Below are positions 1 through 8,413 of a DNA stretch of 64,000 nucleotides, piece by piece. This stretch comes from JAGNKE01 sp964583335. Its GTDB lineage: Bacteria > Pseudomonadota > Alphaproteobacteria > Micavibrionales > Micavibrionaceae. Under the pieces are notes generated by a model. It saw only the letters and a list, made by a program, of their open reading frames with translations. It was not told where the DNA came from and searched no databases. Position 1 is the first letter of the stretch. The number at the start of each line of letters is the position of its first letter. The stretch lies in assembly GCA_964583335.1 (NCBI GenBank), contig CAZOVG010000008.1:110474-174473 (forward strand). The letters run 5' to 3'. A program made the translations under genes and the position numbers.

Positions 1-90
1 CAGAACGCCGCCTTCTTGCTTTATGGATGGCCCGAAAAACGCCCGCACGAAAAACATATACGGGAACTAGAGTGATAGGCCAATGACCCC

Positions 91-119
91 TGAAAATCAA
101 GCCTTCAGGAAGCCCTTGA
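91..119 (-). terminator. Rho-independent terminator downstream of infC
   Basis: An imperfect inverted repeat (arms TCAAG-CTTC and GAAG-CTTGA) begins two bases past the infC stop. On the minus strand it is followed by TTTT. It fits a terminator for the thrS-infC transcript; the stem has an internal mismatch, so strength is uncertain. Confidence 0.5.
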
Positions 120-121
120 GC

Positions 122-661
122 CTAGCTCTTGGGCGCCAGCATCATGATGATCTGACGACCCTCGAATTTCGGCTCCAGTTCGGTCGTGCTGATATCGCCA
201 AGCTCCTCTTTCATGCGCTTGAGCAAGTTCAGCCCGATCTCTTGGTGCGACATCTCCCGCCCCCGGAAACGCATGGTGACCTTCACCTTGTCGCCCTCCT
301 CAAGGAAGCGGCGAGCGTTGCGCATCTTGACTTCGTAATCGTGCTTCTCGATCCCGGGACGGACCTTGATTTCCTTGATGTCGATGATTTTTTGCTTCTT
401 CCGGGCTTCGGCCGCTTTCTTCTGCTGCTCGTACTTGTACTTGCCGTAATCAAGGATTTTGCAAACAGGCGGGTCGGTGTTGGGGGATATCTCGACCAGA
501 TCAAGACCAGCGGCATCGGCCATGCGCTGGGCCTCCTGAACGCTGAGTATGCCTTTCATATCGCCGTTTTCGTCGATGAGCCGGACCTCTTTGGCCGAAA
601 TCATGTCGTTGACTCTTGGTCCGCCGGTGTTGGCGGAGGAAGGTCTCATGGGTTTACGTAT
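122..661 (-). CDS. infC: Translation initiation factor IF-3
   Basis: IF-3 binds the 30S subunit and checks start-codon and initiator-tRNA choice. The sequence shows the N-domain (KEVRLIDENGD, then AQRMADAAGLDLVEISP), the PPVCKILDYGKYKYEQQKK linker block and a C-domain ending GRQIIMMLAPKS. It lies 72 bases after thrS on the same strand, the usual thrS-infC order. The start is unusual. The first ATG (649) would begin inside the N-terminal tail. From my knowledge of alphaproteobacterial IF-3, whose N-terminus reads roughly MRRPFR, the start should be the ATA codon at 661-659, 11 bases after an AGGAG (677-673). A TTG at 667 with 5-base spacing is the alternative. Rare infC starts are known to allow IF-3 autoregulation. 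Identity is certain; the start is inferred. Confidence 0.93.
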   Translation of the reverse strand: MRKPMRPSSANTGGPRVNDMISAKEVRLIDENGDMKGILSVQEAQRMADAAGLDLVEISPNTDPPVCKILDYGKYKYEQQKKAAEARKKQKIIDIKEIKVRPGIEKHDYEVKMRNARRFLEEGDKVKVTMRFRGREMSHQEIGLNLLKRMKEELGDISTTELEPKFEGRQIIMMLAPKS

Positions 662-733
662 ATTCAAAAAATCTCCTCGTCCTTGTTTATGACAATATAG
701 CACAATCTTGCGGCCAAATCAGCCGGAAGAACA

Positions 734-2722
734 TTAATAGGGAGGTTTTGCCTCTTCTGCAAGCGCCGCAATCGCCTCGGCGACTGGCATAACCGCCTGA
801 TCCTGCGAACCCAGCCTGCGCACGGCGACCGTCCGCTCCGTCCCCTCCCGGGCCCCGACCACGAACAGGGCCGGAACCTTGGCCACGGAATGCTCCCGAA
901 CCTTGTAATTGATCTTCTCGTTCCGCACGTCCAACTCGGCCCGCAGCCCCGCCTTGCGCAGCATATCATAGACCTCCTGCGCGTAATCGTCGGCGCTCTC
1001 GGTGATGGTCGCCACGACGCACTGTACCGGCGAAAGCCAGAGCGGCAGCTTGCCGGCGTAGTTTTCGATCATGATCCCGATAAACCGCTCGATGGAGCCC
1101 AGAATCGCCCGGTGCAGCATAAGCGGGCGATGACGCTGCCCGTCCTCGGCGATATAGCTCGCATCCAGCCGCTCGGGCAGATTCGGGTCGAGCTGCAGCG
1201 TACCGCACGTCCAACTCCGCCCGATGGCGTCGCGGATATGGAATTCCAGTTTGGGCCCGTAAAACGCCCCGTCGCCCGGCGCAAGCTCGTAAGGCAACCC
1301 GGCGGCCTCAAGCGCCTCCTTGAGCGCGTTCTCGGCATAATCCCAGCTTTCCTCCGTGCCGACGCGCTTTTCGGGCCGCGTCGCCAGCTTCACCTTGAGA
1401 TCGTTGAACCCCAGATCGCGGTAGATTTTGCTCAAAAGGTCGCAAAACGCGATGCTCTCGGACTTGATCTGGTTCTCGCGGCAGAAAATATGCGCGTCGT
1501 CCTGCGTGAACTGGCGCACACGCATCAGCCCGTGCAGCGCGCCGTGCGCCTCGTTCCGATGACAGCATCCGAACTCCGCCATGCGGATCGGCAGGTCGCG
1601 GTAGGATTTGATCCCCTGCTTGAAAATCTGAACGTGCGCGGGGCAGTTCATGGGCTTGAGCGCAAGGAAATGCTTGGGCTCCTCCTTAAAGACTTTGCCA
1701 CCCTCCTCGGTATTGGGCACCACATCGGGCACCACGAACATATTCTCGCGGTACTTGCCCCAGTGGCCCGATTGCTCCCAGAAGCGCGAATCCATCAACT
1801 GCGGCGTTTTCACCTCGATATAATCGGCGTCCCTCAGGCGGCGGCGCATATAAGCCTCAAGCGCCAGCCAGATCGTATAGCCTTTCTCGTGCCAGAAAAC
1901 CGAGCCTTGCGCCTCGTCCTGCATGTGGAACAGGTTCATTTCGCGGCCCAGTTTGCGGTGATCGCGCTTCTCGGCCTCCTCGATCTGCGTCAGGTAATCC
2001 TGAAGCTCCTTATCGTTGCGCCACGCCGTGCCATAGATGCGCGTCAGCATCGCCCGGTTGGAATCCCCGCGCCAGTAAGCCCCGGCCACCTTGAGCAGCT
2101 TGAACGCCGTCCCGACATGCTTCGTTGTGGGCATATGCGGCCCCCGGCAAAGGTCCAGCCATTCGCCCTGACGGTAGATCTTGATATCTTCGCTCTCCGG
2201 CAGGTCGCGGATCAGCTCCGCCTTGTACATCTCGCCCTTGTCGGTGAAATACTTGATCGCCTGCTCCCGGCTCCACACCTCACGGGTAAAGGGCGCGCCC
2301 TTCTCCACGATCTTGCGCATTTCCTTCTCGATCGCCGCCAGATCGTCCGTCGAAAACGGCTCGTTCCGGGCAAAGTCGTAATAGAACCCGTTCTCGATGG
2401 AGGGGCCGATCGTCACCTGCGTACCGGGGAAAAGGCTCTGAACCGCTTCGGCCATGACGTGCGCCGCGTCATGCCGGATCATCTCCAGCGCCGCATCTTC
2501 CTCGCGCTTGATGAGGGCGATCCGCGCGTCCCGCTCGATCGGCAGCGAAAGGTCGCAAATCTCCCCGTCGATCCGCACGGCGATCACCGCCTTGGCGAGC
2601 GATTTGGAGATGCTCTCGGCGATTTCAAGGCCCGTGATTCCGGTGCCGTAGGTCCGCACGGCCCCGTCAGGAAGCGTGATGGCGATGGACCGGCCCGGAG
2701 CCGCAGCGTGAACCTCTTGCAT
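734..2722 (-). CDS. thrS: Threonyl-tRNA synthetase
   Basis: Charges tRNA-Thr with threonine in the cytosol. Domains in order: an N-terminal TGS-like domain (ITLPDGAVRTYGTG), the editing domain with HDAAHVMAEAVQ, the class II catalytic core with the zinc-ligand region LKPMNCPAHVQIF and motif 2 (RMAEFGCCHRNEAHGALHG), and the anticodon-binding domain (VVATITESADDYAQEVYDML). Length, about 662 residues, is normal. The start ATG at 2722 has AAGGGA six bases upstream. An in-frame TTG at 2746 has weaker support. It heads a probable thrS-infC transcript. Confidence 0.97.
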   Translation of the reverse strand: MQEVHAAAPGRSIAITLPDGAVRTYGTGITGLEIAESISKSLAKAVIAVRIDGEICDLSLPIERDARIALIKREEDAALEMIRHDAAHVMAEAVQSLFPGTQVTIGPSIENGFYYDFARNEPFSTDDLAAIEKEMRKIVEKGAPFTREVWSREQAIKYFTDKGEMYKAELIRDLPESEDIKIYRQGEWLDLCRGPHMPTTKHVGTAFKLLKVAGAYWRGDSNRAMLTRIYGTAWRNDKELQDYLTQIEEAEKRDHRKLGREMNLFHMQDEAQGSVFWHEKGYTIWLALEAYMRRRLRDADYIEVKTPQLMDSRFWEQSGHWGKYRENMFVVPDVVPNTEEGGKVFKEEPKHFLALKPMNCPAHVQIFKQGIKSYRDLPIRMAEFGCCHRNEAHGALHGLMRVRQFTQDDAHIFCRENQIKSESIAFCDLLSKIYRDLGFNDLKVKLATRPEKRVGTEESWDYAENALKEALEAAGLPYELAPGDGAFYGPKLEFHIRDAIGRSWTCGTLQLDPNLPERLDASYIAEDGQRHRPLMLHRAILGSIERFIGIMIENYAGKLPLWLSPVQCVVATITESADDYAQEVYDMLRKAGLRAELDVRNEKINYKVREHSVAKVPALFVVGAREGTERTVAVRRLGSQDQAVMPVAEAIAALAEEAKPPY

Positions 2723-2844
2723 GGATATCCCTTGAGTCTGAAACAAAGTTCCTAAGACCTATGAAAAAACCCCATTCCAGCCCATTTTGCAAGCCGTTTC
2801 GCAGTTTTAAGGGCCTAAAATGCCCCAAACCGACAGCAAACAGC

Positions 2845-2921
2845 GTTGGGACTGAACAAGGCGCCAGGAGCGAAGTGACGGGAAGTGCATGAACGACGAA
2901 GCAACGCTGTTCAGGCCCAAC
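2845..2921. repeat. Inverted repeat downstream of the HlyD gene
   Basis: GTTGGGACTGAAC at 2845-2857 pairs with GTTCAGGCCCAAC at 2909-2921 with one mismatch in 13, enclosing about 50 bases. It lies between the stop of the secretion operon (2932) and the thrS start. It lacks a clean T-tract, so it may be an RNA-stabilising stem-loop, a weak terminator or a repetitive extragenic element. Confidence 0.5.
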
Positions 2922-2931
2922 GGACGAGGCT

Positions 2932-4353
2932 CTACCGCTCGTTCATGGCGTCGTCGAGCGTTTTGATGAGCGGCTTCATGAGGTACTGCATGACCGTCTT
3001 CTTGCCGGTCAGGATGTCCACGCTGGCCACCATCCCCGGGATGATCGGCAGAACCTCGTCCTTGCGCTTGAGCTGCGTCTCATAGGTCCGAAGCCGCACC
3101 CGGTAATAGGTGTCGCCCTTCTCGTCCTCGAACGTGTCGGCGGAGATATCCAGCAATTCGCCCTTAAGCCCACCGTACACGGCGAAATCATAGGCCGTGA
3201 GTTTAATCACGGCGGGCTGCCCGGGATAGATGAACGCCCGGTCCGAGGGCTTAACCCGCGCCTCGACGATCAGCTGGTCGTCCTTCGGCACGATCTTGAT
3301 GAAATCCTCGCCCGGCTTGACCACGCCGCCCAGCGTCTTGACGGTGATATCCTGAATCGTCCCGGAGACGGGCGAACGGATCTCCTTGCGCGTCTTGCGC
3401 TCCTTAAGGGCCGTCAGCCGCTCGCGGATCTCGTTCATCTCCGTCAGTTTGGTCGAAAGTTCCTTTTGCGCCTCGGCCTTCATGGTGCTTTCAAGATCGG
3501 CCAGACGCGCCTTGGCCTCGTCCACGGCCGTCTTCGAACGCGGCAAACTGGCTTGCAGCCCATTCAGTTCGGAGGTTTTCTCCTTGATCGCGCGTTCGAG
3601 CTGCAACAATTCCAGCTTGGGCGCGGACCCCTTGGCCACCAGCGGCGCGATCATATTTTTCTCGTCGCGCTGCATACCGATCACCCCGCGCAGATCCCCG
3701 ATCCGGGAGTTGATCTCATCGACTTCCTGCTCCCTTTGCGTCAACTGCTCCTGCAGAACCTTTTTCTGCCCGTCGCGCTGCCTTTGATTGGCCCGGAAGG
3801 AATTCAGCTCCTCGGTGACACTGTTGGGCGCCTCTTTCTCGACCTCGGCCGGAAAAACGACCTCAGACTTACCCTCCGCCTCAGCCTGCAAACGGGTGAT
3901 GGAGGCCAAAAGCCCCAGATACCGCGCCCGGTTGGCCCCGAGATCGGAGGACGCTTCGATATCGCTGAGCCGCGCCAGAATCTGCCCGGCCTCGACCTGA
4001 TCGCCTTCCTTGACCAGAATTTCGTCCACGATCCCCGCGTCGATGGTCTGCATCGCCTGCACTTCGCTGGAGGGGATAATCTTGCCCATCCCCCGCGTCA
4101 CCTCGTCCAGGGTCGCAAAATTGGCCCACAATATGAAAAAAGCAAAGAACAGGAAGATAAACACCAAAAGGAAATGCTTCGAAAGCGGCATTTCGTCGTC
4201 CACCTCGAAGAACGCCATCGCCCGCGCCCGTGCGATCCCGGCCTGCTCCTTGGCCCACTCCTGCCGGATGGCGGTCCAGTTCTCGCTCTCATTCACGCCG
4301 CCGGACGGTTCGCCCTCAAGGCCCGGAATTTTGATCTTAAAGCCCTTAGACAT
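2932..4353 (-). CDS. Type I secretion membrane fusion protein, HlyD family
   Basis: Periplasmic adaptor joining the inner-membrane ABC exporter to the outer-membrane TolC channel. About 473 residues: a short cytosolic N-terminus, one membrane segment (HFLLVFIFLFFAFFILWANF), a lipoyl-like half (GIVDEILVKEGDQVEAGQIL), a long coiled coil (about residues 145-330), and the returning lipoyl/beta-barrel part (IRSPVSGTIQDITVKTLGG). The C-terminal GMVASVDILTGKKTVMQYL is typical of HlyD proteins. The ATG at 4353 overlaps the exporter stop codon by eight bases, suggesting translational coupling. An in-frame start eight codons upstream is less likely. It is the last gene of the adhesin-secretion cluster. 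Confidence 0.95.
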   Translation of the reverse strand: MSKGFKIKIPGLEGEPSGGVNESENWTAIRQEWAKEQAGIARARAMAFFEVDDEMPLSKHFLLVFIFLFFAFFILWANFATLDEVTRGMGKIIPSSEVQAMQTIDAGIVDEILVKEGDQVEAGQILARLSDIEASSDLGANRARYLGLLASITRLQAEAEGKSEVVFPAEVEKEAPNSVTEELNSFRANQRQRDGQKKVLQEQLTQREQEVDEINSRIGDLRGVIGMQRDEKNMIAPLVAKGSAPKLELLQLERAIKEKTSELNGLQASLPRSKTAVDEAKARLADLESTMKAEAQKELSTKLTEMNEIRERLTALKERKTRKEIRSPVSGTIQDITVKTLGGVVKPGEDFIKIVPKDDQLIVEARVKPSDRAFIYPGQPAVIKLTAYDFAVYGGLKGELLDISADTFEDEKGDTYYRVRLRTYETQLKRKDEVLPIIPGMVASVDILTGKKTVMQYLMKPLIKTLDDAMNER

Positions 4354-6739
4354 TGGTATTCTCCGCCGCTGTGCCATACTGCCGCGCCTGAAGCTTGCGG
4401 ATCACCTCGTCTTTCGGCCCGTAAGCGACCAGCCGCCCCCGGTCGATCAGGATCAGCTTGTCCACCAGCGGCAGCATCGCCCCTTTATGCGTAATAAGAA
4501 TGGTCGTCTTGCCCTGACAGAGCGTTGTCAGCCGCGCCCGCAGCCGGTTCTCGGACGCCGGATCCATCGAGGCCGTCGGCTCGTCGAGAATGATCACGGG
4601 CGGATCGTACAACAGCGCCCGCGCGATCGCCACCGCCTGCCGCTGCCCGCCCGAAAGCGCGTCCCCGCGCTCGCCCACTTGCGTATCAAGGCCCGTCGGC
4701 GTGTCCTTAAGAAACTCCAAAACGCCCGACATTTCCGCCGCACGCATCACAGCGCGGTCCGGCGCCGTTTCATGCCCCATCGTAATGTTATCGCGCACGG
4801 AACCATAAAAAAGCTGCGGGCTTTGTTGCACCGCCCCGATATTCCGGCGCAGATCGCCGGGGTTGATATGCCGCACATCCGTGGCATCAAGAAGCACCGA
4901 CCCGCTCTCCGGCTCGTAAAGATTGAGCAAAAGCCGCTCGATCGTAGTCTTTCCCGATCCGACCGCCCCGATGATCCCGACGCGCTCGCCCGGCTCGATC
5001 AGGAAATTGAGGTGGCTCAGCGTATGCACCGACGCGCCCGGATATTTAAAACTCACATCCCGGAACTCCACCCGCCCGCGCACATCGGGCATGGAAACGA
5101 AATGCTTTCCGGCCGGACGCTCAACGGGCTTTTTCATCAGCTCGTCGAGCTGCTGCAAGCCGTGCTTGGACTGGTTGAGGCGCGTCATCAGCCCCGCGAT
5201 CTGCCCGAGCGGCGCCATGGCGCGCCCCGAGAGAATAACGCTGGCGATCAATGCGCCCTGCGTGATGATCCCTTCGCTGATCAGGTAAACCCCGACGATG
5301 ACGATCCCGACGCTCACCAGCTGCTGGATGAGGAGCGCCCAGTTCTGCGCGAACGCGGAAAGCTGCCGCGAACGAACCGCCGTGCGAGAAGCCTTCTCGC
5401 TCAACTCCTCCCAGTTTCGCTGCGTGTGCCCCTCGGCGGCCTGCACCTTGATCGTCTCAAGCCCGATGATCGTCTCGAACAAAAGCGCGTTCTTAAGAGC
5501 GCTTTCATGCATGGATTCCTTGGTGATTTTCTGCAGCGGGCCCTGAAGGTAATACCCCATCCCCACAACAAGCGGAATCGCCAGAAGCGGCACGAAGGCG
5601 ATCGGCCCACCCACAAGCGCGATAACGCCAATGAAAATAATCACAAACGGCAGATCGATAAGCGCCGCCATCGTCGCGGACGTAAAAAAGTCACGCAACG
5701 TTTCGAATTCTTTCATGTTACTGGCCAGAACCCCGGCGCTCTTAGGCCTTGCGGCCATGGTCATGCCTAAAACCTGCTCGAACAGCATGGCCGACATCTT
5801 TACGTCCGCCCGCCGACCGGCATGGTCAAGGAAATGCGCCCGGAGATTTCTCAGGATAAAATCAAAGAGATAGGCTACGACAACCCCGAACGACAGCGCC
5901 CAAAGCGTTTCGAACGCGCTGTTCGGCACAACGCGGTCATACACGTTCATAATGTAAAGCGAGCTGACCAGCCCAATCAGATTAATAATCAGAGCCGCAA
6001 CAACCACTTCGGAGTAAATGGTGCGGTTTTTCTTGAGCGTCGCCCAAAACCAGTCCCGCCCCGTATCGATTTCCGCAGGCCCCGCCCGGTCGTCCGTCCG
6101 CGCTGTGGGGCGCACAAAAAAGGAATAACCCGTATAAAGTTTCTTGAGTTCTTCGAGGGTTAAAAACGATTTTTCATCTTTCGTCTCGGCGAACTGCACC
6201 CGGAATTTGGTGCGCGGATCAAGCTCGGCTTCCTGCTGCTTGACGCTTTTCTTGGCGGAGCCCTTGCGCTTGCCCGCCGGCTCGATCTCCCAGAGGATGC
6301 AGGCCTGCCCTTGCTCCAGAGAAAGGACGCACGGAAGATTAGGCGCAATCGCCAGCGATTCCAGAGAACGCTCCACAAGCGTGGCCTGAAGGTCGGCCCG
6401 CTCGGCGGCGCGAACGAAGAGTGAGGGGGTGATGCCGCTCGGCGGCAAGGGAAGCCCGGAGGTCAGCGACGCGGGGCTGGTCCGCCGCCCATAATGCCCG
6501 GCCATCAGGCAAAGGCAATCGACCAGCGGGTCTTGAATCGCCATGCGGTCCGCCTGCAAGGGCCAGCTATCCGGAGCTCGTCCGCCTTGCGGCGCGGCGC
6601 CCGAAGCCGCTGCGGCCTCGGAGGACGCGGCCTGCGCCCCCTCAACAGAAGGCCCGCCGGGGTTCGAATCGGAACCGGCGGGCTTGCTTTTAACTTTAGG
6701 GGTATGAACAGCCTTAGACTTGTCCTGCTTGTCGCTCAC
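4346..6739 (-). CDS. Type I secretion ABC exporter (LssB/HlyB-like)
   Basis: Inner-membrane permease-ATPase that powers one-step export of the adjacent adhesin. The 797 residues comprise a low-complexity lysine/alanine/proline N-terminus (about 1-55), a C39-peptidase-like domain probably lacking catalytic cysteine (DPLVDCLCLMAGHYG onward), a six-helix membrane domain and an ATPase. The ATPase shows Walker A GAVGSGKTT, signature LSGGQRQ, Walker B VIILDEP and switch His in LITHKG. The start is GTG at 6739; no other plausible start lies before the peptidase-like domain. It sits 43 bases downstream of the TolC gene and overlaps the HlyD start. The substrate is inferred from position. Confidence 0.94.
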   Translation of the reverse strand: MSDKQDKSKAVHTPKVKSKPAGSDSNPGGPSVEGAQAASSEAAAASGAAPQGGRAPDSWPLQADRMAIQDPLVDCLCLMAGHYGRRTSPASLTSGLPLPPSGITPSLFVRAAERADLQATLVERSLESLAIAPNLPCVLSLEQGQACILWEIEPAGKRKGSAKKSVKQQEAELDPRTKFRVQFAETKDEKSFLTLEELKKLYTGYSFFVRPTARTDDRAGPAEIDTGRDWFWATLKKNRTIYSEVVVAALIINLIGLVSSLYIMNVYDRVVPNSAFETLWALSFGVVVAYLFDFILRNLRAHFLDHAGRRADVKMSAMLFEQVLGMTMAARPKSAGVLASNMKEFETLRDFFTSATMAALIDLPFVIIFIGVIALVGGPIAFVPLLAIPLVVGMGYYLQGPLQKITKESMHESALKNALLFETIIGLETIKVQAAEGHTQRNWEELSEKASRTAVRSRQLSAFAQNWALLIQQLVSVGIVIVGVYLISEGIITQGALIASVILSGRAMAPLGQIAGLMTRLNQSKHGLQQLDELMKKPVERPAGKHFVSMPDVRGRVEFRDVSFKYPGASVHTLSHLNFLIEPGERVGIIGAVGSGKTTIERLLLNLYEPESGSVLLDATDVRHINPGDLRRNIGAVQQSPQLFYGSVRDNITMGHETAPDRAVMRAAEMSGVLEFLKDTPTGLDTQVGERGDALSGGQRQAVAIARALLYDPPVIILDEPTASMDPASENRLRARLTTLCQGKTTILITHKGAMLPLVDKLILIDRGRLVAYGPKDEVIRKLQARQYGTAAENTNV

Positions 6740-6781
6740 GTGAAAGGATCCGTAAAGAAAGAGGAAAGAGCGCGCTACTCC

Positions 6782-8197
6782 TTAGCGCGCTTTCATCTTA
6801 TCTTTGTAAGACCATTCCTCGCTGGAGGCAAGTGCGCTCTCCCGGGGTGCATCAACTCCAAGAACCGGAAGAAGCTTGCCCTTTAGAGCCAGGAGGCGGT
6901 AAACCGCAAACATCTCAAGAAACTCGGAGTTCACAGTATTGCTTCGTGAAACGAACAGCTCGTTTTGGGAATCCAGAACGTCCAGAAGCGTACGGCGGTC
7001 AAGGTTGAACTGGTCCTTGTAAGCCTTCACGACTTCGGCGTTGGCTTCGGCCTGCGCGGAGAATTGCGCGGCACGCTCACCGGAGGCAACCATGCTCGCC
7101 CAAGTCTGGCGGACGTCGTTCTCAACCGTGCGGGCCGCATCGGCGCGCTCTTCCTTGGTCTGCTGATGACGGTGCACGAACTCACGGGCGCGGGCCACAT
7201 CGGCGCCGCCACGATACAGGTTCCAGTTCATGACGACCAGAGCGGACGCGCTGGTGTCTTCCTCATCCTCGATCCCGCCCAGATCTTCGCCGGTACGGGC
7301 GTTGAGCTGCAGATCGACCTGCGGATACATGGTGGATTTCGTGCCTTGCGCTTCGGCATAGGCGACCTCGATGTCGGCTTCGAAGATGCTCAGCGTCGGG
7401 CTGTTGGCAATCGCCTGAACGACCTCTTCCTCAACGTCTGCGGAAAGACCGTCGAACGGAATGGCAGGAAACTCAAGATCAGCCGGCGGGTCGCCAACTT
7501 CCTGACGGTAACGCGATTCGGCGTTACGCAGAGCCTCACGGGTGCTCGACTCGATCGTACGGGCAGACGCCAGACGGGCTTTCGCCTGCTCAAGGTCGGC
7601 CTGTGTGGAGCGACCGGCATTCACGCCATCCTGAATTTGTTCGAGAATGGACACGTGATCGGCCACGTTATCGCGCGAGATCAGAAGAAGCTGACGTTGT
7701 CTCATCACTTCAAGGAACGATTCGACGATCGCAAGACCGACAAGCTCGGAGGTCTCGCGCACGCGATGCGCAGAGGACGCCACGCGAGCCTTCTGACGCT
7801 TGACTTCATAATGTGCCTCGAAGCCGTCGAACAGCATCTGCGTCAGGGTAATCCCGGCTTGACGGCGGAACAGCTCTTCCGTGTCGTCGCCGTCGGCCCC
7901 GCCGCGCGTGCCGACATCATCGGTGTACTCATAACCCGCATCCGCGTTCAAATCGACGGAGGGCAGGAACAAGGCCTGGCCCTGATTCAGCTCTTCGTCG
8001 GTTGCCCGGCGGCTTGCAGCCACGACCCCGTATTCGGGGTTGGTCGCCAGACCAATAGCCACGGCATCGCGCAGGTTGGTCGCCTTTTGTGCGGCCTCCT
8101 TCTGCTCTTCGGCCAGAGACGGGAACGCACCACACGCCAAGATGGCGGAAACGGCGCTTGCCAGGAAAAACCTGCGGAACTTGATACTCGTAGTCAC
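6782..8197 (-). CDS. TolC-family outer-membrane secretion channel
   Basis: Outer-membrane trimeric channel completing the type I system. About 471 residues with a Sec signal peptide (RRFFLASAVSAILACGAFPSLA) followed by two repeated helical hairpin halves typical of TolC (NLRDAVAIGLATNPEYGVVAASRRA; RRTLLDVLDSQNELFVSRSN). The start is GTG at 8197, because GAGGTG lies six bases upstream and the signal peptide begins there. A longer open frame to 8305 would put the signal peptide internally. It follows the adhesin gene by 216 bases with a terminator-like stem between them, so it may have its own promoter or depend on readthrough. Confidence 0.93.
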   Translation of the reverse strand: MTTSIKFRRFFLASAVSAILACGAFPSLAEEQKEAAQKATNLRDAVAIGLATNPEYGVVAASRRATDEELNQGQALFLPSVDLNADAGYEYTDDVGTRGGADGDDTEELFRRQAGITLTQMLFDGFEAHYEVKRQKARVASSAHRVRETSELVGLAIVESFLEVMRQRQLLLISRDNVADHVSILEQIQDGVNAGRSTQADLEQAKARLASARTIESSTREALRNAESRYRQEVGDPPADLEFPAIPFDGLSADVEEEVVQAIANSPTLSIFEADIEVAYAEAQGTKSTMYPQVDLQLNARTGEDLGGIEDEEDTSASALVVMNWNLYRGGADVARAREFVHRHQQTKEERADAARTVENDVRQTWASMVASGERAAQFSAQAEANAEVVKAYKDQFNLDRRTLLDVLDSQNELFVSRSNTVNSEFLEMFAVYRLLALKGKLLPVLGVDAPRESALASSEEWSYKDKMKAR

Positions 8198-8336
8198 GGT
8201 AATCACCTCATAAATTATAACAATAGTCCCAAAACACCCTGTGCGAAGATCGCCGGCACGTTTATTTATGCCCTTTTTTAGCACGCTTATCAAGTGCGTC
8301 TTCACAATTTTTTCAAAGACTTAGCGGGATATATAC

Positions 8337-8389
8337 AGAAAACGGATCGCCCCTTCGTTAAACCCAGATAACAAAAGGGACGATCCGTA
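8337..8389 (-). terminator. Strong terminator-like stem after the adhesin gene
   Basis: The arms ACGGATCG (8342-8349) and CGATCCGT (8381-8388) extend inward through a further five or six pairs with one mismatch. On the minus strand the stem is followed by TTTTCT. It lies 25 bases past the adhesin stop and should reduce transcription into TolC, separating substrate from exporter dosage. Confidence 0.75.
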
Positions 8390-8413
8390 GCTCTATATGT
8401 CTCCCACCCGGCC

